DNA from: Siphonodentalium dalli
Taxonomy: Eukaryota; Mollusca; Scaphopoda; Gadilida; Siphonodentaliidae
Assembly (NCBI GenBank): GCA_032622095.1
Contig: CP136064.1
Location: forward strand, 139,949,954-140,013,953
DNA: 64,000 nucleotides
Direction of reading: 5' to 3'
Each line of letters starts with the position of its first letter. The stretch's first letter is position 1. The translations under genes were made by a program, and so were the position numbers. This document shows positions 45,947 through 56,696 of this stretch, piece by piece. Below the pieces are notes generated by a model. That model had not been told where the DNA came from. It saw only the letters and a list, made by a program, of their open reading frames with translations, and did not search any database.

Positions 45947-47024
45947 GATTTGGTGTGTGTGTTAAGTGACAATCCCTATAAAATTATACAAATCAAGTTC
46001 AACATTCTGGTGCAAGTTTCTGTGTGAATCTACCGGTACTTTAGTATTTATGAAAAAGATCTATATAAGTGTCAAATTTGGTTGAGTTTTTATCCACACA
46101 TAATATTTTGTGCCCAGTGTCAGTGTTGATATAGCGGTGGACATTGCATTAACCAAGACCATGTCAAGAATATTGGCGAAATTGGGGGGGGGGGGGTTAT
46201 TGTCAGTATATGATGTTACTCCCTAGATAATCACAATACATATGCCAGTTTTTAATAATCATAACAGCTATTTATTATCAGAGGCAGCATCAGGCAGACT
46301 GAGGAGACACCCAAATACTTCAACTAATTCCAGAAGTTCCTTCATTTCTCTCTCAATCATGTATGTTGGTATCTAACTGACAATTCAGTTAGCTGACACA
46401 TCATAGGCTACACCATTTACATGTGTGTCTTCGTTGCATCATGTTTTATAGCTGAAAAAATTAAATTTAACAAGTCGCAACACAATGAAATTATCAAAAT
46501 ATAAAATTTAAAGCATATCAATGACTGCGATTGATCAAGTTATGTTGTCCAAGCTATGTTTCACTTGACAACATATTGTTTATGTGATGTCACAGTCTTA
46601 GAGACTTTAAATGGTTTTCTCTTTATATTGAATCAGGCCTGAACCCAATCAGTGTTTTTGGGAATATATGTATTATTAAACATAGTAGTGACATGATTTA
46701 TTATGATGTAACATGATTATTAAAGAAAAAAAAGCATTCTGAAGTAATTTATCATCTGCATTTTAACATGTTATAACATTATCAAGCTTCAATTAGTGGT
46801 GGAATGTTCCTATTTAGCCAGTACGTTATAAAACATGACGTCATTGGCTTTGAAATTTAACAAAATGGGGCAAAAGCATGGGGGTGACCATAAAACCCCA
46901 ACTGTTATAATTTCTAATAATTGAAGCAATACATGGGGTGTCGTATATCATTTTAGTCGGCATGACTCCAAAAATATGGTTATGTAGTCCGGATGACCGG
47001 AAAATGATATTGCATATCTCTTAA
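45947..47024. other. unassigned sequence
   Basis: A G9-10 run near 46185 and AT-rich sequence. No domain, exon or repeat partner was recognised. Confidence 0.4.
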
Positions 47025-47674
47025 GGTGACACTCCACAGTTTCGAATGATCAGTAGGGGTAATTTTATAGATATAAAGTGCTAGTGGTTTCTGGCACCAT
47101 TCATGTGGTATGTATATTGAGACAAAGTGGGATATGAATTTGTGTAATTTTAGAAGGTGTTCTAGACTGATGAAAAAATTAAATGCAAGTGACCTTGACC
47201 CCACCCATAGACAGCAGTAGCGTTTTCTGCGAAACATTGGCTCTAGATACTGGGTCATTTTTTTAGCACCCAAAATTTTTCATCTGCATTAAAAATTGAT
47301 TTTATGGAATTGTAAAAAACGGCGAAAGTTTGAAAACTTTTCACATTGATGTTGGAAGCCAGATGCCTTTGAACCAACATGGGTGACCATGCTTGAAAAA
47401 ATCTGTTATTCGTGCCCCTTGGGTATGAAAATGCAATATTTTTGTCATTTTTTTAATAAAAATCACATTTTCGATAAAAAGATCAAGCCCCATAACTCTT
47501 GATAGCCCATATATTATGGAAATTATGTATCAAATTCTGAATGCCTAGTATGTACTAATTTCAGGCATATATATATTGTCTACATGGTTTGGGATCATAA
47601 TCCAGATAAATTTCAATGAATCTATGGGCCCCCTATTTCTGGGCCCCTACCTGTTGAAACTGTGGAGTGTCACC
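47025..47674. mobile_element. TIR element, long form, 650 bp
   Basis: Perfect 19-bp inverted ends, GGTGACACTCCACAGTTTC and its complement. The subterminal sequence is shared with 41209-41383. The middle has no transposase; the minus frame at 47273-46980 crosses the left end and is not coding. Superfamily uncertain. Confidence 0.85.
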
Positions 47675-47742
47675 TATACCCCTTCCATATGTGGTGATAA
47701 CCTTCTATATTTATACCTATACACACCCACAATGCCTGTTGA

Positions 47743-48207
47743 TGGTTCCCAAAACAAGGCTTAAAACAGGCCTGATATCCACTCAGAAAATTAAAATCGC
47801 AAAATCATGCCCATCAATCCATCAAGCCACACCTGGAGTTTTAACTGTTGAGATCCAGCTGTCACTTTATGGTCACTTTACACAGGGATATGTTGAAAAC
47901 CATGTGTTTTTGCAACTAATGAACATCATTATGTATGTGCATTGGTGGTTTATATTTTTTATTTTCGGCTTTTTCTCAAAATATTTAAAAAAAGATTAGG
48001 GTCAGCGGTTATTGTTTAGGGTCGGTTGATGTTCGTAAACATAGTATCTTTTTACTTTGGCCTTATATGAAAATTTTACCAAATTGCTACTGATTTTCAG
48101 TAATCACCTAATAAAATATCAATTTTGGCAAAACATTGACTCTAAATAATACTGGATCCACAAGATCTTATACCATCTCACACCATGTCTTTTATCAGAT
48201 TTATCAG
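47743..48207 (-). repeat. dispersed repeat, copy 2 (inverted partner 23349-23815)
   Basis: The complement of copy 1 over its whole length, with scattered substitutions and short indels. The copies are 24 kb apart and inverted. The plus frame 47667-47999 overlaps it and is not a gene. Confidence 0.85.
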
Positions 48208-49102
48208 GTTTCACAATTATTCAATATATATAAGTCGTAAGATATCATGTTCACAAACTGGAATCAACACTGGTAATTGTTTCAGTAAATTACTTACCAC
48301 AAATCCTCCCTGTGCCATCAGCGAGTATTCTGGACACTGGGGAAACGTGGGAACATACGAGCAACTTGACGCTGACTCGTTCTATAGTAATCCTCTGCGT
48401 GGTCAGTTACCGGTTTACATACCGGTCCAGTTGACAAACAATGTCAAAAACTTGCAGTTATTCTCGTCAATACTGTCGATTAATCAATATTAACGGATTA
48501 GCTGGTGGGGGTATCAACGCCCTATGTGTAGTGAGACGTCAGCCATGCTGTCTGTGGTTTAAGTCAGACCTCGTGTTAAAACATTCGGCTCAGATGTCCC
48601 AACTGTCCTAACACTCGGTAATTATTCCTTGCAGAACAAGCTGGACAAAATCACAAATAAACCAGCTTTCCAGATGTACTCTATTTATAACGTGTTTTCA
48701 TTTTGGCCATTGCCATTCAACGGCATAACGCGTATAAGTCCAATATGGTCATATTTCAGAATTAAATCAGTTCAATATGAACCATTGTGAATATTTAGGT
48801 TCAATATGAACCTATTTGCACGAGGATAATTATTATGTTTTTTTTCTTCGAAATACACACAACTTGGCCGATGACGAAAAACCAGGGACGGTTTCTCTAT
48901 TTGTTAAAATTACAAGGAAATATTTAGTTGATGCATGGCATTGTCCGTCGTACTTAATATGTTTGCGTAATTGTTATGGAAAAGGGTTAGCTGTATAAAG
49001 TTGAAAAACTGATTGTGCCCCGATCCCTTTGTAATGTGTAGCACAATAGAATATGTTGAAACTATCCCGATAAATCTCATTTGCGGATACCCACTGTTTC
49101 AG
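48208..49102. other. sequence upstream of the kinase exon, no exon supported
   Basis: Searched for the other kinase motifs (glycine loop, VAIK, HRD) in all frames. None was seen. 'ttccttgcag' at 48632-48645 looks like an acceptor, but the frame behind it has no kinase similarity. The 102-codon frame at 48185-48493 shows no domain. Confidence 0.45.
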
Positions 49103-49235
49103 ATTTCGGCTTCTCTTGCAAATGGACAGAAAGCAACACTCTCTTAAGGACATCGTGTGGTTCATATGCATATACGGCTCCAGAGGTCATCAAGAACAAA
49201 CCGTATGACGGACATAAATCCGACACATGGAGCTT
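49103..49235 (+). CDS. protein kinase activation-segment exon (TSSK/CAMK-like), partial
   Basis: A 133-bp exon lies between 'cactgtttcag' and 'GTGAGT'. It enters in the codon for the Asp of DFG: 'AT TTC GGC' needs a preceding G, so the D is split by the intron. It then reads FGFSCKWTES and TSCGSYAYTAPEV, with the APE motif as APE, and ends at KSDTWS plus two bases of a Leu codon (phase consistent with SLG). This is the activation loop to subdomain IX of a Ser/Thr kinase. The CGSxAYxAPE pattern is most like testis-specific serine kinases and related CAMK kinases. Other exons were not found on either side: downstream is tandem repeat. It may be an exon of a gene with long introns or a stranded fragment. 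No stop or frameshift is present. Confidence 0.75.
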
Positions 49236-49350
49236 GTGAGTAATATGGCTGTATTAATAGTTATATTGCCATTTTTAGCAACAACCAGTAACGAATCACC
49301 ATCTTTGGTAAGTATGTAAAAATTCATTTAAAGTCGATGCTTTTATATTG

Positions 49351-49388
49351 TTATTATACTTCCATGGTGTAACCAAGGAAGTATATTG
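49351..49388. repeat. hairpin junction, variant loop
   Basis: ATTATACTTCC, a 12-base spacer (atggtgtaacca), then aGGAAGTATATTG. The stem matches the junctions of the tandem array at 49561 onward, where the 12-base spacer is atattttaatat. Stem and spacer length are kept while the spacer sequence differs. Confidence 0.8.
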
Positions 49389-49573
49389 TTTTTCTACAGC
49401 GGCCGTTTTCTGTTTAATTGGAAATACTGATAAACTAATGGCAGGAGGACCGCGAAATCTCTAGCGAATATAGGCATCTAAGGTCTACTAAAAATAATGA
49501 TATCCGGATGTTGGTTCAATATCTTTTGACAGAGTTATGGCCCTTTTTCGATTATTTTTCATTATTATACTTC
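49376..49573 (+). mobile_element. short (~200-bp) member of the array's TIR family
   Basis: Begins GGAAGTATATTG and ends ATTATACTTCC, like the long units. Its middle ('cagcggccgttttctg', 'gttatggccctttttcg') is unlike them. It lies directly before the first long unit and shares a junction hairpin with it. Confidence 0.6.
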
Positions 49574-52500
49574 CATATTTTAATATGGAAGTATATTGTT
49601 ATTCAATTTTTTATTTTTTTCCATTATTAATATTATTCTTAGCAATTTTGTAACTCATTTATCTTTGGAAGTACAATATATAGAGATCTGGAATTTCGTA
49701 CGTATATAGACCTATACTAATTCTAGGTCAATAGACTATATAGGATATTGTCCGCCCTTGATTTACAGAGTGATCTCCCCTTTTGTGAAAAAATGGGGAT
49801 GCTGTATCTCGAAAAGTATGAGCAGCAGAGACTCCAAATTTGGACCATATGTACAACTCAGTATGCCCTATTGGGTGAATTCATAATAATTTATATCCGC
49901 GCTTTCGCCACAGAGTTGTCGCCCATGGTTCGCAAAACTCGATTTATTTCATATCCTGTGTCTGGATATGGCATGCAAGGTATCCAGATTTGAGATCTTC
50001 TATGCAGTTAATAATTAGCAACCTGATATGAAAAAAAGTTTTGAACAGGGACGGACTTATTTTTTTGGGGTTTGGGTGGGGGCAAAATTTTCGCAATTTT
50101 TTTTTTGCGATGATTTCAACTATTTTTACTGTCGTGTATCTATAGGACGTACTAATGATCCTCCTGAAAGAATTTTGTAAATCGGTTGAGAAATGTCCAA
50201 GTTACAGACCATCGAATATTGTATTCATACATCAATTGAGGAGAAAGTGCTTGTCACTCTATCTCCTCATAGACGACGCACATAAACTGGATTTGGTTTA
50301 TGTGAGCGTGTTATACATAGAGAGAACACGAGTTGGTAAAATTTTGACCAAGATCGAGTGAAATTTGTCCGCACTAGAGATGGGGTCAAAATTGGTCATT
50401 TTTTTGTTGTCTCCGATTTGAACCAAAATTGTTGTGAAGTATCTATAATATGTACTGAGGGCCATTATGAGTGAATTTTGTGAATCGGTTGACAAATGTA
50501 GAAATTGTGGCCCCTTCCTTTTGTTCAAGTTTACAGAAAATGCACTATGAATTCAAATTTCTTCAACCGATCGTCACATGTTTGGTGTCATTCGATGGGG
50601 AATTTCTAGTACTTCAAAACGATTAGCTACTTGTGGTAATACGACGATGGAGACCAGAGATATTCGAAAAGTATGTACTGAACAACATACATATTGGCCT
50701 ACATAGTAGAATATCGCCACAATACCGTACCAGAACCCTACTAAATATTAAAGGGACATCATATACGAACACAGTGACGCAAAAATTAGCTCGATATCGC
50801 GAAAATTGGCCGAGATATGGCGAATTTTCTATCCGCGTCACCAAATTTCGAGGCATGGGTGGGGATCACACCAGAACGTTTCAACTGAACACAGAAATGT
50901 CAATAAACGATACTATCGACATTCCAATCAATTTCGCGCGATTCCCTTATTATACTTCCATATTTTAATATGGAAGTATAATGTTATTCAACTTTTTATT
51001 TTTTTCCATTATTATACTTCCATATTTTAATATGGAAGTATATTGTTATTCAATTTATGATTTTTTTCCATTATTATTATTCTTAGCAATTTTGTAACTC
51101 ATTTATCTCTGGAAGTACAAAATATAGAGATCTGGAATTTCGTACGTATATACACATATACTAATTCTAACTGAATAGACTATATACAATATTGTCCAAG
51201 CTTGATTTTCAGAGTTATCTCCCCTTTGTGAACAAATGGGGTTGCTGTATCTCGAAAAATATGAGCAGCAGAGACACCAAATTTGGACCATATGTACAAC
51301 TCAGTATGCCATATTGGGTGAATGCATTACAATTTATGTCCGCGCTTTCGCCACAGAGTTGTCGCCCATGGTTAGCAAAACTCGATTTATTTCATATCCT
51401 GTGTCCGGCTATGGCATGCAAAATATCCAGATTTGAGAGTTTCTATGCGGTTAATCATTAGAAACTTGATACGAAAAAAAGTTGTGAACTGGGACGGCCT
51501 TATTTTTTGGGGTTTGGGTGGGGGCAAAATTTTCGCAAATTTTTTTTTGCGATGATTTTAACTATTTTTACTGTCGTGTATCTATAGGACGTACTAATGA
51601 TCCTCCTGAAAGAATTTTGGAAATCGGTTGAGAAATGTCCAAGTTACAGACCATCGAATATTGTATTCATACATCAATTGAGGAGAAAGTGCTTGTCACT
51701 CTATCTCCTCCTAGACGACGCACATAAACTGGATTTGGTTTATGTGCTCAAGCGTGTTATACATAGAGAGAACACGAGTTGGTAAAATTTTGACCAAGAT
51801 TGAGTGAAATTTGTCCGCACTAGGGATGGGGTAAAATTTGGTCATTTTTTTGTTGTCTCCGATTTGAACCAAAATTGTTGTGAAGTATCTATAATATGTA
51901 CTGAGGGCTATTATGAGTGAATTTTGTGAATCGGTTGTCAAATGTAGAAATTGTGGCCACTTCCTTTTTTTCAAGTTTACAGAAAATGCACTATGAATTT
52001 AAATTCCTTCAACTAATCGTCACTTGTTTGGTGTCATTCGATGGGTAATTTCTAGTACTTCTAAACGATTACCTACTTGCCGTATTATGTCGATAGAGGC
52101 GAGAGATATTCGAAAAGTATGAACAGAACAACATACATATTGGCCTACATTATAAAATATCGGCACAATAACTCACCAAAACCCCGGTAAATATTATAGG
52201 GGCATCAAATACGAACACAATGACGCAAAAATTAGCAAGATATCTCAAATATTGGCCGAGATATGGCGACTTTTCTATCCACGTCACCAAATTTCGAGGC
52301 ATGGGTGGAGGTCACACCAGAACGTTCAAACTGAAAACAGAAATGTCAATAAACCATAATATCGACATACCAATCAATTTCGCGCGATTCCCTTATTATA
52401 CTTCCATATTTTAATATGGAAGTATATTGTTATTATACTTCCATATTTGAATATGGAAGTATATTGTTATTCAATTTATTATTTTTTTCCATTATTATTA

Positions 52501-54486
52501 TTCTTAGCAATTTTGTAACTCATTTATCTCTGGAAGTACAATATATAGAGATCTGGAATTTCGTACGTATATAGACATATATTAATTCTAACTGAATAGA
52601 CTATATAGAATATTGTCCGCGCTTGATTTTCAGAGTTATCTCCCCTTTTGTGAACAAATGGGGTTGCTGTATCTCGAAAAATATGAGCAGCAGAGACTCC
52701 AAATTTGGAACATATGTACAACTCAGTATGCCATATTGGGTGAATGCATTACAATTTATGTCCGCGCTTTCGCCACAGAGTTGTCGCCCATGGTTAGCAA
52801 AACTCGATTTATTTCATATCGTGTGTCTGGCTATGGCATGCATGATATCCAGATTTGAGAACTTCTATGCAGTTAATCATTAGAAACTTGATACGAAAAA
52901 AAGTTTTGAACAGGGACGGACTTATATTTTTGGGGTTTGGGTGGGGGCAAAATTTTCGCAAATTTTGTTTTGCGATGATTTCAACTATTTTTACTGTCGT
53001 GTATCTATAGGACGTACTAATGATCCTCCTGAAAGAATTTTGTAAATCGGTTGAGAAATGTCTAAGTTACAGACCATCGAATATTGTATTCATACATCAA
53101 TTGAGGAGAAAGTGCTTGTCACTCTATCTCCTCCTAGTCGACGCACATAAACTGGATTTGGTTTATGTGAGCGTGTTATACATAGAGAGAACACGAGTTA
53201 GTAAAATTTTGACCAAGATCGAGTGAAATTTGTCCGCACTAGGGATGGGGTCAAAATTGGTCATTTTTTTGTTGTCTCCGATTTGAACCAAAATTGTTGT
53301 GAAGTATCTATAATACGTAATGAGGGCCATTATGAGTGAATTTTGTGAATCGGTTGACAAATGTAGAAATTGTGGCCCCTTCCTTTTGTTCAAGTTTACA
53401 GAAAATGCACTATGAATTCAAATTTCTTCAACCGATCGTCACATGTTTGGTGTCATTCGATGGGGAATTTCTAGTACTTGAAAACGATTAGCTATTTGTG
53501 GTAATACGACGATGGAGACCAGAGATATTCGAAAAGTATGTACTGAACAACATACATATTGGCCTACATAGTAGAATATCGCCACAATACCGTACCAGAA
53601 CCCTACTAAATATTAAAGGGACATCATATACGAACACAGTGACGCAAAAATTAGCTCGATATCGCAAAAATTGGCCGAGATATGGCGAATTTTCTATCCG
53701 CGTCACCAAATTTCGAGGCATGGGTGGGGGTCACACCAGAACGCTCCAACTGAACACAGAAATGTCAATAAACCATACTATCGACATTCCAATCAATTTC
53801 GCGCGATTCCCTTATTATACTTCCATATTTTAATATGGAAGTATATTGTTATTATACTTCCATATTTTAATATGGAAGTATATTGTTATTCAATTTATTA
53901 TTTTTTTCCATTATTATTATTCTTAGCAATTTTGTAACTCATTTATCTCTGGAAGTACAATATATAGAGATCTGGAATTTCGTACGTATATAGACATATA
54001 TTAATTATAACTGAATAGACTATATAGAATATTGTCCGCGCTTGATTTTCAGAGTTATCTCCCCTTTTGTGAACAAATGGGGTTGCTGTATCTCGAAAAA
54101 TATGAGCAGCAGAGACTCTAACTCAGTATGCCATATTGGGTGAATGCATTACAATTTATGTCCGCGCTTTCGCCACAGAGTTGTCGCCCATGGTTAGCAA
54201 AACTCGATTTATTTCATATCCTGTGTCTGGCTATGGCATGCAAGATATCCAGATTTGAGAGCTTCTATGCAGTTAATCATTAGAAACTTGATACGAAAAA
54301 AAGTTTTGAACAGGGACGGACTTATATTTTTGGGGTTTGGATGGGGGCAAATTTTTCGCCAATTTTTTTTTGCGATGATTTCAACTATTTTTACTGTCGT
54401 GTATCTATAGGACGTACTAATGATCCTCCTGAAAGAATTTTGTAAATCGGTTGAGAAATGTCCAAGTTACAGACCATCGAATATTA
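49561..54486 (+). repeat. tandem array, first block (units U1-U4)
   Basis: Units begin at 49561, 50947, 52393 and 53812, giving lengths 1386, 1446, 1419 and a fourth cut at 54486. Each starts at the hairpin TTATTATACTTCC / GGAAGTATA. Second hairpins are inserted directly after the first in U2 (51009), U3 (52432) and U4 (53848). U1 and U3 resemble each other more than they resemble U2 in several places (for example 'ccttccttttgttcaag' against 'acttcctttttttcaag'), which suggests an older alternation of two variants. U4 also lacks ~20 bp near 54118. Confidence 0.9.
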
Positions 54487-56696
54487 AATAATTCGGCTAA
54501 TGAAGGAGCGTGGGAGAGGATGAAGCATAACCGGGGAGGCAACGAAACCATGCTGGGTAATGATACCAGGTCGGGGTGGTGAGACCAGGCCGAGGGTGGT
54601 GAGACCAGGCTGACGGGTGGCGGATGTAAACGGCAGATTTTGCACAAAAACAAAAAAACAAAAAAACAAAAAAACAAGTCCAGCGGTATAATATTTTTAT
54701 TGTATTTTCCGAATGGGAAGAGTGATTCGCACCGGAATATACCATTTTTAAGTTTTTTTCCCAAACCGTTACCGATCTACGACATCGACAATAAAAATGA
54801 CTTATTTTTCGCGCCAAATACAACGGGCTAATTGATGAGCAAGTTTAATGTAGGAGCAGGTACTGCATTATCCCGTAGGTAGCCCCCCAAAGTTTGACAG
54901 CTCTACTGTAACAGTGAACTAACAAACAGCGTGCTAGCTTCCGGTGAGTTCAGACTTTTTGCAATTTCCAACGAAAATCAAAGGGGGGAAATTGTCTAAA
55001 AATCAAACATCGATATAAAAAAAATTTGAATAGTGGATATGATAGATAGTATCCAAACGCAACTTATCGATATCTACTTAATTTGCCCTAAGGTAGAAGG
55101 TTTACCCGTGGCGAGGCTTTATAATGTTAACACGTATATTTAAGTGCTGTATCACTAAGCTATTTTTCTCGCCAAATCCGAAAGGGTTAATGAAGGAGCG
55201 AGGTAATGCAGGAGCAGGTACGTTGATATATTTTTTTTAATATCCCAAAGTTTGACCCCTCTACTCACAGAGCAACCTGACTAACGGACAGCTCGTGTTC
55301 AGGTGGGTACATATTGGCAAATTCCAACAAAAAACAAAAGTCTAAAAATACTTGGAAAAATCAAATATGGAGATAAAATTTTGTTGACGTGTGGTTGTGA
55401 TAAGGAATACCAACGCCCAACACTGGTGCGATTTCTTAAGTTTTAGAGCAAATGATTCACTCGTGGCGACGATATATAGCGTAATACATACTACATGCAT
55501 AGGAACACAGCCTACATCGATATATGGCAAAAGTCGAAATTCAGGCAGGATAATGAAGGAGTGAGTGAAATGAATGAGCATCTGCATCAGTATACAATAG
55601 ATACATCCTGAAAGTTTGACTGTGGTATAAAAGCCATCCGTCTAACGGAGAACACGCATCGGTTGGTCGAGGCTTTTGGCAACTTCAAGTTAAACTCGCA
55701 AAGAACAAAATGGAGAAATTGAGATAAAACAACTTGGATGTGGTCGGTACCATCCACGTGGAAATTCGGTGAATTTGTTTAACTTTTCAAATGAATGCCC
55801 AATGAGTTAATCAAGATTAAGTGCCCGATAGATACTACATGCATTCACTTGTCATGTAGAAAAATACTCCCGGATGACAGTATACAGTTATAAAATTTAA
55901 TGTGAAGGGTTAACAATATGACTAACTCTTTAAATAACAAGTTTGAAATAGTTTTGTGGATACAAAATGATAAATATGAATTAAAGACCCTTGTCCGGAA
56001 AGACTTCTATCAGCTCATATTGAATTTATTTCAAATATTTCATTATGAAATGAGATGTTTAATTGGGACAAGTTATTGATTTATTTTTAGAACAGACCTG
56101 GTCACTGGTAACAGTAACCACTATTGTTCGTTAGCTGAACAACCACACATTTTTAGACCAGTAGATATTCGAAATGAAATAAATATTAATCAATAGAATA
56201 ATTTCCGGTCAGAATTCTTCGACTCATATTTAATATTTTATACCCTGATGACTATATAATACATTAAGTATAGGATTATATATATGTGTAGATCAGGGTT
56301 ATGTTTAATGTTAATGTTATGGACATGATGTGGTTTATAAAATGGGTTACAGTTGTGGATATTGTGAATGTCAAAATTGTGACGTTGTCAGTTTTACAAA
56401 GGATTTGGTTTTGGGTACGTGTATACGTATGACTAGGCTTATCGAAAGGGTTATGGTAAGGTCAATGTATAGCTATGGATATGGTTTGCAGGAGGGTAAT
56501 GAATATGTTCAGGGTATTTTATTGGGTTAGAGTTAAGTGCTGTAGATATGTCTATGGAAAGGGTTGTGATTATGGATCGGCTACGACTAAGGTTATTCTT
56601 ATTGAAATATCAGGGTTATGAAGCGGTTTATGGGTAAGGATTGATTAGCGGTGGGTGGAGGATTGAATTATGGATGGTGATCGGGGATGGGGAATT
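54487..56696. repeat. break in the array, with ~360-bp degenerate tandem repeat
   Basis: U4 stops inside the unit at 'gaccatcgaatatt', and unrelated sequence follows. A degenerate unit starting 'taatgaaggagcgag' recurs near 54498, 54830, 55190 and 55552, with later landmarks 'ccaaagtttgac', 'taacggaca', 'ttggcaa.ttccaa' and 'gagataaaa'. 54580-54620 has two copies of 'gggtggtgagaccaggc' and 54645-54675 an AAAAAAC repeat. 55850-56690 is AT-rich, then TGTGG-rich, without a recognised gene. Minus frames at 54823-54417 are chance overlaps. Confidence 0.6.

Noticed and set aside
48185-48493. 102-codon frame as an upstream kinase exon
   Set aside because: No kinase subdomain motif in any frame, and part of it lies in a dispersed repeat that also occurs at 23.35 kb.
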